Positions 53,072 through 63,193 of a DNA stretch of 64,000 bases are shown in pieces. The notes beneath the pieces are model-generated. The model searched no databases and was not told the DNA's origin. It saw only the letters and a list, made by a program, of their open reading frames with translations. Numbering within the stretch: position 1 is the first letter of the stretch; the number at the start of each line of letters is the position of its first letter. The position numbers were made by a program, and so were the translations under genes. The DNA comes from Thalassospira povalilytica (GTDB lineage Bacteria > Pseudomonadota > Alphaproteobacteria > Rhodospirillales > Thalassospiraceae), in assembly GCF_002844235.1 (NCBI RefSeq), contig NZ_PGTS01000007.1, forward strand, positions 1 through 64,000, written 5' to 3'.

Positions 53072-55057
53072 CTAGTCGCGTGACAGGGCATCGACCGGAT
53101 CCAGTCGTGCCGCATTGCGGGCGGGCAAAAAGCCGAATGTGATGCCGATCATGGTCGCGCAGGCAAAGGCACCGATGATTGATGTCGGGGAATAGACCAT
53201 CGAAAAACTGCTGCCGATAAGATCAAACAGCTCGCCGATGGCAAGGGCGCCAAGAACGCCAAGTCCCCCGCCCAGAATGCACACCAGGACCGCTTCGATC
53301 AGGAACTGGCGCAAAATGTCGCTTTGACGGGCGCCAACGGCCATGCGGACCCCGATTTCACCGGTGCGTTCGGTGACCGAAACCAGCATGATATTCATCA
53401 CCCCGATCCCGCCGACGACCAATGAAATCACCGCAATCGATGAAATCAGAAGCGTCATGGTGCTGGTGGTTTTCTCGACCGTCTGGCGGATGCTGTCACT
53501 ATTGACGGTAAAGAAATCCTTGGTGCCATGGCGCTGGGTCAAAAGATCGGTAATCTGGCTTTCGGCAAGCGCGGGGGCGACATTGTCGGCCACCCGTACC
53601 GTGATGCTGCTCAGATAGGTCTGACCAAGAATACGGGTCAAAGCCGTGCTGTGCGGCACCCAGATATTCAGACTGTCCTGATTGCCAAACGTGCTGGTTT
53701 TCGGCGCGGTTACCCCGATGATCTGTACCGGCACCGATCCAAGAAGGATCACTTCGCCAACCGCACGTTCCCCGTCCGGGAAAAGCTTCTGCACGGTATT
53801 GTCGTCAATGATGGCAACCTGGGCACGTTTCCCGATTGCCGTCTGGTCAAACCAGATGCCGTCGGCAATTTCATAGCCGCGGACACGGTAATAATCGGTG
53901 CCAACACCGGTGACATTGGCATTGACCTCGATATTGCGATATCGCAGTGCGACGGTGCTTGAAACCCGGGGCGTGACGCTGTCGACATAATACTGGCTGG
54001 CCAGAACGTCGGCATCACCGGCGGTCAATGTGCGGATCTGATCGGCATCCCGGTCTCCGAAATCCTTGCCGCGATTGATGTCGATCGTGCTGGTGCCGAT
54101 GCTGCTGATATCGGAAAGGATGCGTTCCTGTGACCCGGTGCCAAGGGCCACGACCGAAACCACCGACGCAATGCCGATAATGATGCCCAGCATGGTCAGG
54201 AAAGTGCGCAGGCGATGCGCATTCATCGCAATCAGCGCCATTTTGAACGCTTCGCCAAACCGGCCAAGTTGCGACAGATAGCTGCTTTGATCGCTGCTGA
54301 TGGTGTTGATCGCAACGGTCGATGCGTCCTCATCGGATTTTGGTGTGATGCGTTCATCGCGGATGATTTCGCCGTCGCGGATTTCGATGATGCGTTCGGC
54401 ATGGGCCGCCACATCATGATCATGGGTCACCAGAATGACGGTATGTCCGTCCCGATGCAGATCGCGCAACAGATCAAGCGTCTGCTTGCCGCTTTGCGTA
54501 TCAAGTGCGCCGGTCGGCTCATCGGCCAGAATGACATCCCCGCCATTCATAAGCGCACGGGCAATACTGACACGTTGCTGCTGTCCGCCCGAAAGCTGGC
54601 TCGGTCTGTGATGGATGCGGTCACCCAATCCGACACGGGTCAGGATTTCGGTTGCGCGTCTGGTTCGTTCGCCGGCATCGGTTCCGGCATAGATCGCCGG
54701 AACTTCAACATTGCCAAGCGCACTAAGATCCGACAACAGGTGATATCGCTGAAAGATGAACCCGAAATATTCGCGGCGCAGGGCGGCAAGTTCATCAGGT
54801 TCAAGATCACCGGTCAGGCGACCATTGACGCGATATTCCCCCTCGGTCGGGCGATCCAGACAGCCAAGGATATTCATCAATGTCGATTTGCCCGATCCCG
54901 ACGCCCCGATGATGGCGACCATTTCGCCACGCTCGATCGTCAGATCAACGCCCTTAAGCACGGCGATCTGTTCTTCACCGGCCGGGTAATGACGCCACAG
55001 ATTGCGAATTTCGATCAGCGGGGCAGTGGTGCTGCTTGACATGGTTTCATCGCGCAT
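53072..55057 (-). CDS. macB: MacB-type ABC exporter (ATPase-permease fusion)
   Basis: A protein of 661 residues. The N-terminal ATPase (about 1-235) has Walker [14 protein letters not shown], the signature [15 protein letters not shown] and Walker [13 protein letters not shown] MacB-type permease follows with TM1 near 285, a large periplasmic region, and three C-terminal TMs ([22 protein letters not shown] region). It probably exports macrolides, peptides or siderophore-like compounds together with the adjacent adaptor. ATG 55057 overlaps the end of macA; a TTG two codons earlier is an alternative. Confidence 0.93.
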   Translation of the reverse strand: MRDETMSSSTTAPLIEIRNLWRHYPAGEEQIAVLKGVDLTIERGEMVAIIGASGSGKSTLMNILGCLDRPTEGEYRVNGRLTGDLEPDELAALRREYFGFIFQRYHLLSDLSALGNVEVPAIYAGTDAGERTRRATEILTRVGLGDRIHHRPSQLSGGQQQRVSIARALMNGGDVILADEPTGALDTQSGKQTLDLLRDLHRDGHTVILVTHDHDVAAHAERIIEIRDGEIIRDERITPKSDEDASTVAINTISSDQSSYLSQLGRFGEAFKMALIAMNAHRLRTFLTMLGIIIGIASVVSVVALGTGSQERILSDISSIGTSTIDINRGKDFGDRDADQIRTLTAGDADVLASQYYVDSVTPRVSSTVALRYRNIEVNANVTGVGTDYYRVRGYEIADGIWFDQTAIGKRAQVAIIDDNTVQKLFPDGERAVGEVILLGSVPVQIIGVTAPKTSTFGNQDSLNIWVPHSTALTRILGQTYLSSITVRVADNVAPALAESQITDLLTQRHGTKDFFTVNSDSIRQTVEKTTSTMTLLISSIAVISLVVGGIGVMNIMLVSVTERTGEIGVRMAVGARQSDILRQFLIEAVLVCILGGGLGVLGALAIGELFDLIGSSFSMVYSPTSIIGAFACATMIGITFGFLPARNAARLDPVDALSRD

Positions 55058-55059
55058 GA

Positions 55060-56253
55060 TCAAAACATCCCACCCGGAGGACCCCGGCGTCCCGATTGTG
55101 TGCTTGTCGGTAATTCGGCCCCGCTGGCCATGCCAATGACGATCTCGTCATCCGCACTCAGGCCGCTGGTGATTTCGGCATTGATATTGGTATTCAGCCC
55201 GACGGTGACGGCACGCGGTTCCGGGTGGCCATCGTCGGTCATGACATCAAGAAAATAACCGCCATCTTCGGTCGGGCCTTTCAGGGCCGAGGATGGAACA
55301 ATCAGGGCATTTTCCGACTGATCAAGAATGATGGTGACTTCGGCTGTCATCCACAGACGCAAAAGATGGTCGGGATTTTCAACATCAAACAGCGCGTTGT
55401 AATAGACCGCTTCGTCATCGGTGTTTTCATCATCGTCCTCGATCCCGGTCGGGGCCGGTTCAATGGCGCGAAGGGTGCTTTTGTAAACGGTGCTGGAATC
55501 CCCCAGAACCGTGAATTTCACAGGCAGGCCTTCCTTGATACGGATGATATCGGCTTCGGAGACCTCGGCCTTGACGGTTACGGTATCAAGTTTGGCCAGC
55601 TTGATGATGGTCGGGGTGGATTGTGATGCGTTGACGGTCTGGCCTTCCTTGACCGGAAGGGCGACGACCGTGCCATCCATCGGTGCTGTGATCTTGGTAT
55701 AGCCAAGGTCGATCCGCGCGGTATCCACCGCAATTTCGGCCTGGGTGATCTGGGCATTCAACGCATCGACATCGGCCTTGGCAATCGCAAGGGCGGCTTC
55801 GGCCGCGTCATAATCTTCCTGCGGGGATGCATCAAGTGCGCGCATCTTCTTCTGGCGGGCAAAATCAAGTTCCGCCTGTTTGAGTGTCGCCTTCTGGGCG
55901 GCAAGCTGGGCCTTGATATTGGCAAGGGATGCCTCGGCCTCCTGCAGATCGTTTTCCTGGGTTGACGGATCGATCTCGGCAATCAGGTCGCCTTCGCGGA
56001 TCCGGTCGCCAAGTTCCACATGCAGGGCCATGATCTGACCGGAAACCTGCGCGCCGACACTGACCAGCTTCGAAGCACTGACCGCCCCGGTGGCAAGCAC
56101 GGTATCTTCGATTGTGCCCATGCGCGGCTTGGCCGTGATAAAGGCGGTATCGGCACGGCTGGGGAACAGATAGGCCTGCAACCCCCACGCGGCCCCGGCC
56201 AGGGCGACAATCAAAATGACGGCGTTGCGGACACGTTTTCCGGATCTACTCAT
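55060..56253 (-). CDS. macA: MacA-type periplasmic adaptor
   Basis: A membrane-fusion protein of 397 residues with an N-terminal membrane anchor ([22 protein letters not shown]). Signature segments are VSAQVSGQI-like [20 protein letters not shown] and [18 protein letters not shown], with a coiled coil between. It bridges MacB and the outer-membrane factor. Start ATG 56253 follows an AGGA that is somewhat far away. Together macA-macB-OMF form one leftward operon, divergent from the two-component system. Confidence 0.9.
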   Translation of the reverse strand: MSRSGKRVRNAVILIVALAGAAWGLQAYLFPSRADTAFITAKPRMGTIEDTVLATGAVSASKLVSVGAQVSGQIMALHVELGDRIREGDLIAEIDPSTQENDLQEAEASLANIKAQLAAQKATLKQAELDFARQKKMRALDASPQEDYDAAEAALAIAKADVDALNAQITQAEIAVDTARIDLGYTKITAPMDGTVVALPVKEGQTVNASQSTPTIIKLAKLDTVTVKAEVSEADIIRIKEGLPVKFTVLGDSSTVYKSTLRAIEPAPTGIEDDDENTDDEAVYYNALFDVENPDHLLRLWMTAEVTIILDQSENALIVPSSALKGPTEDGGYFLDVMTDDGHPEPRAVTVGLNTNINAEITSGLSADDEIVIGMASGAELPTSTQSGRRGPPGGMF

Positions 56254-56409
56254 CGGGCATTCATTCCTGACATTGCTCAGTGGCGCGACATGCGCATTCC
56301 TGATGAGCAACAGATAACAAGCCAGCCCGGGCTTGAGGGTGAGGGGGGCGAAAATGATCTGTAAGGAATGTGTAAAGATGGCCTTCGGGCTCTTTTAACG
56401 GGCGCAACG

Positions 56410-57201
56410 ATGGGTAGAATGGCATCATCCAGACCGCAAAAACAAACCGGCCCGTTATACCGTGCCGACGCCAAGGAAAGACGCAAACAATTGACCCGCA
56501 TATTGCTTGTAGATGACGACGCCGAACTGGGGGCGATGCTTGCCGAATATCTTGATGGCGAGGGCTTTGACGTTTCCCAGGCCTATAACGGCAAGGAAGG
56601 GCTGGCGCGCGCGCTTCAGGGGGAATATGCCGTCATCCTGCTTGATATCATGATGCCCGGCATGGGCGGCATTGACGTTCTGCGCGAATTGCGTGTCAAA
56701 AGCCGCGTACCCGTGATCATGCTGACCGCCAAGGGTGATGACGTTGATCGGGTCATCGGGCTTGAACTGGGGGCAGATGATTACATCCCCAAACCCTATT
56801 ATCCGCGGGAACTGGTGGCCCGTATCCGTGCGGTCTTGCGCCGTGCCGAACCGGTCGTCCCCAGTGATCCGGACGGGGCGGGGGACAATCCGTCAGATGA
56901 ACTTGTTCATGGCAAACTCAAACTCAAACCGGCCAGCCGCGTCGCAAGTTTTGATGGTGTGGCGTTTGATTTGACCGTGTCGGAATTCAATCTGCTCGAA
57001 GTGCTGATGCGTGCGGGCGAACGTGCCCTTTCCAAGGACGAATTGTCGCGCAAGGTGCTGGGCCGCCCGCGCGAGGTTTATGACCGTTCGATTGATGTGC
57101 ATATGAGCAACCTGCGACAGAAACTGCAAACCATCAGCGGCGATGCCGGCATGATCGAAACCGTGCGCGGCTTTGGCTATCGTTTAAGGCAGGACACATG
57201 A
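56410..57201 (+). CDS. OmpR/CpxR-family response regulator
   Basis: A response regulator of about 263 residues from this start. Receiver: ILLVDDDAELG with phospho-Asp in VILLDIMMPGMGG, Thr in IMLTAKG, Lys in DYIPKPYYPREL. The C-terminal winged helix has VSEFNLLEVLMRAGERALS and the DVHMSNLRQKL segment. The start is uncertain: ATG 56368, ATG 56410, ATG 56419 and TTG 56491 (with AAGGA upstream, starting right at the receiver) are all possible. It is divergent from macA and overlaps the kinase gene by four bases, so it probably controls the pump. Confidence 0.88.
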   Translation: MGRMASSRPQKQTGPLYRADAKERRKQLTRILLVDDDAELGAMLAEYLDGEGFDVSQAYNGKEGLARALQGEYAVILLDIMMPGMGGIDVLRELRVKSRVPVIMLTAKGDDVDRVIGLELGADDYIPKPYYPRELVARIRAVLRRAEPVVPSDPDGAGDNPSDELVHGKLKLKPASRVASFDGVAFDLTVSEFNLLEVLMRAGERALSKDELSRKVLGRPREVYDRSIDVHMSNLRQKLQTISGDAGMIETVRGFGYRLRQDT

Positions 57202-58598
57202 AAAGACGTCTGTTCTGGAAAATCCTGATCGGGTTTATCATAACCTTTACCGGTATCTCGGTCGGGGTGTGGTCGCTGCTGATGTTGTATGGCGGGCCGC
57301 CCGAACCGTTCCATATCGGCTATCTCAAACGCACCGCTCCGGGATATCTGCAAACCGCGGCCGAAGTCGCCCGCCATGGCGGTGTTGACGAACTCGAAGC
57401 CACCATTGCCCATTGGCCAAAATCCGAACGCAGCCGCCTGATCATTGATCTGGGCTCCCCCGGTTCGGGCGGTACTGTCGATGGCGCCAATAGTGCCGAT
57501 ATGGTTGCGCGCGTCTTGCCGGATAACGGTTCCCCCGAATGGCTGGATGCGCTCAAAGAATACCCCGCCTTTGAACAGGTCGTGACCGGACCTGGCGGTG
57601 AAAAGATCCGCCTGATCTATGATGTCAGTGATGTGATTGCCGAAATCCCGCAACGGTCACGCTGGAAAGTCCCCAATCCCCTGATCATTCTCGGATCGAT
57701 TGGCGGCCTTGTTTTTAGTGGTGTACTCGCCTGGTATCTGACGCGCCCGATCCTGAAAATCAGTGACGGGTTCGACGAATTGTCGCGCGGCAATCTGGAT
57801 TACCGTCTGGGCAAAACCATCGGCCGGCGTCGCGATGAAATTGCCGATCTGGCCCGTGATTTCGATGTCATGGCTGACCGGTTGCAACGGCTTGTCGCGG
57901 CGCGTGACCGGTTGCTTAATGACGTCTCGCACGAATTGCGCTCTCCGCTTGCCCGGATGCAGCTTGCCGTCGGGCTGGCGCGCCAGTCACCGGACAAAAG
58001 TGCCACTTCGCTTGATCGCATCGAAAAGGAAGCCGTCCGGCTTGATGAGCTGGTGGGTGAACTTCTGACCCTGTCGCGGGCCGAAAGCGGTGCGGCACGC
58101 CATCAATCATGGATCGATCTTGATCATCTGCTGGGCCGTGTGGTCAGCGATGCCCGGTTCGAAGCCGATGCCACCGGTGTGATTGTCGATGCCGATTTCG
58201 GGGCGCGACCGTCCGGTGATCACAATGTACCGGTATTGATGGGCAGTCCCGAACTGTTGCGCCGGGCTTTTGAAAATGTCGTGCGCAATGCCCTGCGCCA
58301 TTCGGGCGAAGGCCAGATCGTCAAAATCACGGCCACGGATGATGTCGATCACCAGCAGTTCCGCATCGACATCAGTGACGAAGGCCCGGGCATTGATGGC
58401 GACAAACTCGATGATCTGTTTGAGCCCTTCGTGCGCGGGCAATCAAATGCCTGGGGCGGTGGGTTCGGCCTTGGCCTGTCGATTGCCCAGCGTGCCATTC
58501 GCGCCCATGGCGGGGATATCAAAATCCGCAACCGCGATCAGGGCGGGCTTCTTGTTACAATCCTTCTGCCCTATGAATTGCGTCAGGCCGAGGTCTGA
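57198..58598 (+). CDS. CpxA-like sensor histidine kinase
   Basis: A kinase of 466 residues. TM1 lies at about 9-30, a periplasmic sensor of about 125 residues follows, and TM2 lies near 160-180, followed by HAMP. HisKA has the phospho-His (about 245) in DVSHELRSPLARMQ, and HATPase has ENVVRNALRHSG, SDEGPGID and WGGGFGLGLSI. It starts in an ATGA overlap with the regulator. A small envelope-stress or drug sensor is a reasonable guess from the CpxA likeness. Confidence 0.92.
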   Translation: MKRRLFWKILIGFIITFTGISVGVWSLLMLYGGPPEPFHIGYLKRTAPGYLQTAAEVARHGGVDELEATIAHWPKSERSRLIIDLGSPGSGGTVDGANSADMVARVLPDNGSPEWLDALKEYPAFEQVVTGPGGEKIRLIYDVSDVIAEIPQRSRWKVPNPLIILGSIGGLVFSGVLAWYLTRPILKISDGFDELSRGNLDYRLGKTIGRRRDEIADLARDFDVMADRLQRLVAARDRLLNDVSHELRSPLARMQLAVGLARQSPDKSATSLDRIEKEAVRLDELVGELLTLSRAESGAARHQSWIDLDHLLGRVVSDARFEADATGVIVDADFGARPSGDHNVPVLMGSPELLRRAFENVVRNALRHSGEGQIVKITATDDVDHQQFRIDISDEGPGIDGDKLDDLFEPFVRGQSNAWGGGFGLGLSIAQRAIRAHGGDIKIRNRDQGGLLVTILLPYELRQAEV

Positions 58599-58635
58599 TC
58601 ATCGCGACGGGCAAGAAAGACACCCATAAAAAAAC

Positions 58636-58672
58636 AAACGCCCCGGCCTGTGCAAAGCCGGGGCGTTTCGGT
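58636..58672. terminator. Bidirectional terminator between kinase and purU
   Basis: AAACGCCCCGGC (58636-58647) pairs with GCCGGGGCGTTT (58657-58668) with a nine-base loop, flanked by A-rich and T-rich runs. It serves the convergent kinase and purU transcripts. Confidence 0.92.
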
Positions 58673-58688
58673 TTTCGGACCGGGATGA

Positions 58689-59573
58689 TTATCCCATGCG
58701 TTCGGACGCGTAGCTTCCCGGGCTTGGCGGGAAGACAATGGTACGATTGCCGTTGATAAAGGACCGGTGGTGAATGTGGGCGTGGACCGCACGTGCCAGA
58801 ACCTGACTTTCAACGTCACGCCCGATCGATACATAATCGGCCGAGTTCTGGGCGTGGGTGATGCGCGCGATATCCTGTTCAATGATCGGACCTTCATCAA
58901 GATCGGCCGTCACATAATGGGCCGTCGCCCCGATCAGTTTCACACCGCGTTCATAGGCCTGCCGATACGGGTTGGCGCCCTTGAAACTTGGCAGGAATGA
59001 ATGGTGGATATTGATGATCTTGCCGCTCATTTTCTTGCACAGGCTGTCAGACAGAACCTGCATGTAGCGCGCCAGTACAATGAGCTCGACCTCGCTGCTG
59101 GCAACGATATCAAGAAGCTTTTTCTCGGCTTCGGGCTTGTTGTCCTTGGTCACCGGGATGTGGTGGAACGGGATATCGTGATTGACCACGACCTTTTGAT
59201 AGTCGAAATGGTTTGAAACCACACCGACGATATCAATCGGCAAGGCCCCGATTTTCCAGCGATACAAAAGATCGTTCAAACAATGGCCAAACCGCGACAC
59301 CATCAGAAGAACCTTCATCTTCTCCGCGCTGTCATGGAACTGATAATTCATGCCAAATTGCGTTGCCGGACCATCAAAGCCACGCGACAGGGTTTCCTGA
59401 TCGACACCTTCTTCGCTGACAAAGGCCACCCGCATAAAGAACAGGCCGGTTTCCATATCATCAAACTGGGAACTGTCGGTAATGTTGCAACCATGTTCGG
59501 CCAGATAGGCTGAAATGGCGGCAACAACCCCGCGCTGGGAGTCACAGGTGACTGTCAGAACGTAGCTTTTCAT
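58689..59573 (-). CDS. purU: Formyltetrahydrofolate deformylase
   Basis: A protein of 294 residues: an N-terminal ACT domain (MKSYVLTVTCDSQRGVVAAIS) and a formyl-transferase fold with NIHHSFLPSFKGANPY and the catalytic His/Asp region (LIGATAHYVTADLDEGPII). It hydrolyses 10-formyl-THF to formate and THF. It lies downstream of the glutamine-synthetase-like and glx/mgs-like genes. In other bacteria purU is often linked to demethylation of amines, where methyl groups enter THF. Formate produced could be oxidised by the Fds enzyme encoded at 26144-32180. Confidence 0.94.
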   Translation of the reverse strand: MKSYVLTVTCDSQRGVVAAISAYLAEHGCNITDSSQFDDMETGLFFMRVAFVSEEGVDQETLSRGFDGPATQFGMNYQFHDSAEKMKVLLMVSRFGHCLNDLLYRWKIGALPIDIVGVVSNHFDYQKVVVNHDIPFHHIPVTKDNKPEAEKKLLDIVASSEVELIVLARYMQVLSDSLCKKMSGKIINIHHSFLPSFKGANPYRQAYERGVKLIGATAHYVTADLDEGPIIEQDIARITHAQNSADYVSIGRDVESQVLARAVHAHIHHRSFINGNRTIVFPPSPGSYASERMG

Positions 59574-59655
59574 CTCGTCTGGCTTTCAAAATAACAGTGA
59601 ATGAAAATGACCCGGCCCCGTCCATCGGGGAATGTTTTGGGGCCGGGCAGAAGCA

Positions 59656-60960
59656 TCAGATATCAAGCGTGTTTTCGCGTTCCCAGCTTGAGAAATGCGA
59701 AACATATGAATTCCATTCTTTTTGCTTGAGCTTGAGGAACGCCTTGGAAAACGCCATGCCAAGTTCGGCCTGAAGCGCCTCGTTGCGGCCCAGTTCGCGT
59801 AATGCATCAAGAAGGTTCAGCGGCAGGCGCGGCGCATCCTTGACCAGATGGCCTTCTTCATACATGTCGATGTCATAATGCGGGCCGGGATCGGCGGCAT
59901 TTGCCATGCCGTCAAGTCCGGCCGCAATGATCACCGCCTGAAGCAGATAGGGGTTGGTCGCCCCGTCGGGCAGGCGCAATTCAAACCGGCCCGGCCCCGG
60001 AACACGCACCATGTGGGTGCGGTTATTGCCAGTCCAGGTCACCGAATTGGGGGCCCAGGTCGCGCCCGAGGTGGTGCGCGGTGCATTGATGCGTTTATAT
60101 GAATTGACCGTCGGGTTGGTGATCGCGGCCATGGCCGATGCATGGTTCATGATCCCGCCCAGGAAATGCTTGCCCTTTGATGACAGGCCAAACGGGGCCG
60201 CGTCATCGGCAAAGGCATTCTGACCGGCCTCGTTCCACACCGATACATGGCAATGGCACCCGTTGCCCGTCAGGCCGGCAAACGGTTTGGGCATGAATGT
60301 CGCGCGAAGGCCGTGTTTCTCGGCAATCGATTTGACCATGAATTTGAAAAAGGAATGCTTGTCCGCGGTTTTAAGCGCATCATCAAATTCCCAGTTCATT
60401 TCAAACTGGCCATTGGCGTCTTCATGATCGTTCTGATAGGCGCCCCAACCCAGTTCCAGCATGTAATCGCAGATTTCCGCAATCACGTCATAGCGGCGCA
60501 TGACTGCTTGCTGGTCGTAACACGGCTTTTCGGCGGTATCGGCGGCATCCGAGATTGCCGTACCATCCTCGGTAATCAGGAAAAATTCCGCCTCGACCCC
60601 GGTTTTGACATTCAGGCCAAGCTTGGCAGCCTTGGCGATCTGGGCCTTAAGGACATTGCGCGGGGCCTGTTCGACCGGCTGGTCTTCCATGATGCAATCG
60701 GCCGCGACCCAGGCAACATCGGGTTTCCACGGCAACTGGATCACAGAATCCGGATCAGGAACTGCAAACATGTCCGGATGGGCGGGGCTCAGATCAAGCC
60801 AGGTCGCAAACCCGGCAAATCCCGCACCTTCTTCCTGCATGTCAGCAATCGCCTGGGTGGGAACAAGTTTGGCGCGCTGTCCGCCAAACAGGTCGGTAAA
60901 GCTGATCATGAAATACTTTATGCCGCGTTCCCGGGCAAAGGCTGATAGATCCTTGGTCAT
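59656..60960 (-). CDS. Type III glutamine synthetase-like (GlnT or gamma-glutamylmethylamide synthetase)
   Basis: A glutamine-synthetase-fold enzyme of 434 residues. VEAEFFLI contains the metal-binding glutamates, GNGCHCHVSVWN replaces the GxGxHxHxS loop and RFELRLPDGATNPYL is the ammonia/glutamate site region. This subgroup covers S. meliloti GlnT and GmaS (gamma-glutamylmethylamide synthetase). The adjacent GltB-like subunits and purU favour a methylamine role (GmaS with MgsABC), but the GlnT-GlxBCD arrangement of rhizobia is equally compatible. ATG 60960 has AGGGGA upstream. Confidence 0.87.
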   Translation of the reverse strand: MTKDLSAFARERGIKYFMISFTDLFGGQRAKLVPTQAIADMQEEGAGFAGFATWLDLSPAHPDMFAVPDPDSVIQLPWKPDVAWVAADCIMEDQPVEQAPRNVLKAQIAKAAKLGLNVKTGVEAEFFLITEDGTAISDAADTAEKPCYDQQAVMRRYDVIAEICDYMLELGWGAYQNDHEDANGQFEMNWEFDDALKTADKHSFFKFMVKSIAEKHGLRATFMPKPFAGLTGNGCHCHVSVWNEAGQNAFADDAAPFGLSSKGKHFLGGIMNHASAMAAITNPTVNSYKRINAPRTTSGATWAPNSVTWTGNNRTHMVRVPGPGRFELRLPDGATNPYLLQAVIIAAGLDGMANAADPGPHYDIDMYEEGHLVKDAPRLPLNLLDALRELGRNEALQAELGMAFSKAFLKLKQKEWNSYVSHFSSWERENTLDI

Positions 60961-61046
60961 TGAAGTCCCCTGACGAATTTTATGCAGTGCCAACGGTTAT
61001 CCCGGCGTGCCAAAAGGCACACCGGTTCCGGTGGTGCGTTAATGTT

Positions 61047-62375
61047 CTAGAATCCTCCCTGACCGGGAATCCAACTGGTCCCGGCAAGCGGTACACCGGC
61101 CATGGCCGCCGCTTCGATATTCAGTGCGCACAGATCCTCGGGTTCGAGGTTGTGCACATGATTTTTGCCGCAGGCGCGCGCAATTGTTTGCGCTTCAAGT
61201 GTCATGACCTTCAGGTAGTTGGCCAGACGCCGGCCAGCGGCAATCGGGTCAACCCGTTTCATCAGGTCGGCATCCTGGGTCGTGATGCCTGCGGGATCAC
61301 GGCCTTCATGCCAATCGTCATACGCCCCGGCGGTCGTGCCAAGCGCGTTATAGTCTTCTTCCCATTTGGGATCGTTATCGCCAATCGCGACCAGGGCAGC
61401 CGTCCCGATGGAAACCGCGTCCGCGCCAAGGGCCAATGCCTTTGCCACGTCCGCGCCATTGCGAATGCCGCCAGATACGATCAATTGTACTTTGCGATGC
61501 ATTCCCATGTCTTGCAACGCTTTTACCGCCGGGCGGATACAGGCAAGGGTCGGCTGACCGACATGTTCAATGAACACTTCCTGGGTTGCGGCCGTACCGC
61601 CCTGCATGCCGTCAAGCACGATGACATCGGCACCGGCCTTGACCGCAAGGGCCACGTCATAATAGGGGCGGGCACCGCCAACCTTGATAAAGATCGGCTT
61701 TTGCCAGTCGGTGATTTCGCGCAATTCCTGAATTTTGATCTCAAGATCATCCGGGCCGGTCCAGTCGGGATGACGACATGCCGAACGCTGATCGATCCCC
61801 TTGGGCAGGTTGCGCATATGGGCCACACGGTCCGAAATTTTCTGACCCAGCAACATGCCGCCGCCGCCCGGTTTCGCGCCCTGACCAATGACGATTTCAA
61901 TCGCATCGGCGCGTTTCAGATCGCGCGGGTTCATGCCGTATCGTGACGGAAGATATTGATACACAAGAGTTTCGGAATGACCGCGTTCTTCCTCGGTCAT
62001 GCCGCCATCGCCGGTGGTGGTCGATGTGCCCGCAAGGGTCGCCCCACGGCCAAGCGCCTCTTTGGCCGGACCGGAAAGGGACCCGAAACTCATGCCCGCG
62101 ATGGTGATCGGGATTTTAAGTTCAATCGGCTTTTTGGCAAAACGGGTGCCCAGCGTGACCGCGGTTTCGCATTTCTCGCGATATCCCTCAAGCGGGTAGC
62201 GTGACATGGATGCGCCAAGGAACAGCAAATCATCAAAATGCGGGACCTTGCGTTTGGCGCCACTGCCGCGAATGTCATAGATGCCGGTGGCCGCTGCACG
62301 GCGGATTTCCGATAAGGTATAATCATCAAAGGTTGCCGATTTGCGCGGCGTGGTAACGGGATGTTTGTGGCTCAT
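61047..62375 (-). CDS. Glutamate-synthase-like FMN domain protein (GlxD/MgsC)
   Basis: A protein of 442 residues equal to the FMN-binding TIM-barrel part of glutamate synthase. Segments SFGSLSGPAKEALGRGA, GQGAKPGGGGMLLGQKIS and VIVLDGMQGGTAATQEVF mark the flavin site. It would form a complex with the GXGXG and amidotransferase-like subunits at 62423-64000. ATG 62375 has AGGA at about seven bases; the longer reading has no such site. The function could be N-methylglutamate synthase (MgsC) or an unknown GlxD role. Confidence 0.85.
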   Translation of the reverse strand: MSHKHPVTTPRKSATFDDYTLSEIRRAAATGIYDIRGSGAKRKVPHFDDLLFLGASMSRYPLEGYREKCETAVTLGTRFAKKPIELKIPITIAGMSFGSLSGPAKEALGRGATLAGTSTTTGDGGMTEEERGHSETLVYQYLPSRYGMNPRDLKRADAIEIVIGQGAKPGGGGMLLGQKISDRVAHMRNLPKGIDQRSACRHPDWTGPDDLEIKIQELREITDWQKPIFIKVGGARPYYDVALAVKAGADVIVLDGMQGGTAATQEVFIEHVGQPTLACIRPAVKALQDMGMHRKVQLIVSGGIRNGADVAKALALGADAVSIGTAALVAIGDNDPKWEEDYNALGTTAGAYDDWHEGRDPAGITTQDADLMKRVDPIAAGRRLANYLKVMTLEAQTIARACGKNHVHNLEPEDLCALNIEAAAMAGVPLAGTSWIPGQGGF

Positions 62376-62422
62376 GGTCTGATCCTGTTTCTGGGCTGAA
62401 AGCATGGTTTCAGCGCTGCGCA

Positions 62423-63109
62423 TCAATAAGCGTCGGCATTGTCGATGTTGAAATTGTAAAGCTGGCGGGCAGAGCCATATCGCGTGAATTCTTCGGGCTT
62501 CACATCCGTGATCCCCGCATCCGACAGAAGCTTGGCCAGAATTTCGATATGTTCGGGGCGCATGTCCTTTTTGATGCAATCCGCACCAAGCGATTTGACC
62601 GTGCCGCGTACGAAAAGCCGTGCCTCATAAAGCGAATCACCAAGCGCGTCCCCGGCATCGCCCAGCACAACAAGATTGCCCGATTGCGCCATAAAGGCCG
62701 ACATATGGCCGATATTGCCTTTGACGACGATGTCGATGCCCTTCATCGAAATGCCGCATCGTGACGATGCATTGCCTTCGATCACCAGCAATCCGCCATG
62801 GGCGGTGGCCCCGGCATACTGGCTGGCATCGCCCTTGATCACGACCTTGCCCGACATCATGTTTTCGGCCACACCCGGACCGGCATTGCCATGCACCGTG
62901 ATGTTGGCGGTCTCATTCATACCGGCACAGTAATAGCCGACACTGCCCTTGATCTGGACATCGACCGGGGCATCAATCCCGACGGCAACCGCATGGGCAC
63001 CGCGCGGATTGGTGACTTCGAATTCCTCGTTCCCACCGTCTTTATCAAGTGCATGAAGCGACGCATTCAGATCGCGCAGTTCGGTGGTTGCAAGATCAAA
63101 CACTGGCAT
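62423..63109 (-). CDS. Glutamate-synthase GXGXG-domain subunit (GlxC/MgsB)
   Basis: A protein of 228 residues built of GXGXG beta-helix repeats (VHGNAGPGVAENMMSGKVVIKGDAS; VKGNIGHMSAFM), as in the C-terminal domain of GltB. It begins with GGAAGGAAC upstream. Free-standing copies occur as GlxC in rhizobia and as MgsB in methylamine users. It lies 47 bases before the FMN subunit gene. Confidence 0.88.
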   Translation of the reverse strand: MPVFDLATTELRDLNASLHALDKDGGNEEFEVTNPRGAHAVAVGIDAPVDVQIKGSVGYYCAGMNETANITVHGNAGPGVAENMMSGKVVIKGDASQYAGATAHGGLLVIEGNASSRCGISMKGIDIVVKGNIGHMSAFMAQSGNLVVLGDAGDALGDSLYEARLFVRGTVKSLGADCIKKDMRPEHIEILAKLLSDAGITDVKPEEFTRYGSARQLYNFNIDNADAY

Positions 63110-63193
63110 ATGTGTTCCTTCCTTATATGGCCGCCTGTCTGGAGCGGCCGGGGCGGGGCGCGATATCGCTGCACCCGACAGGGTTCTTGAAAA

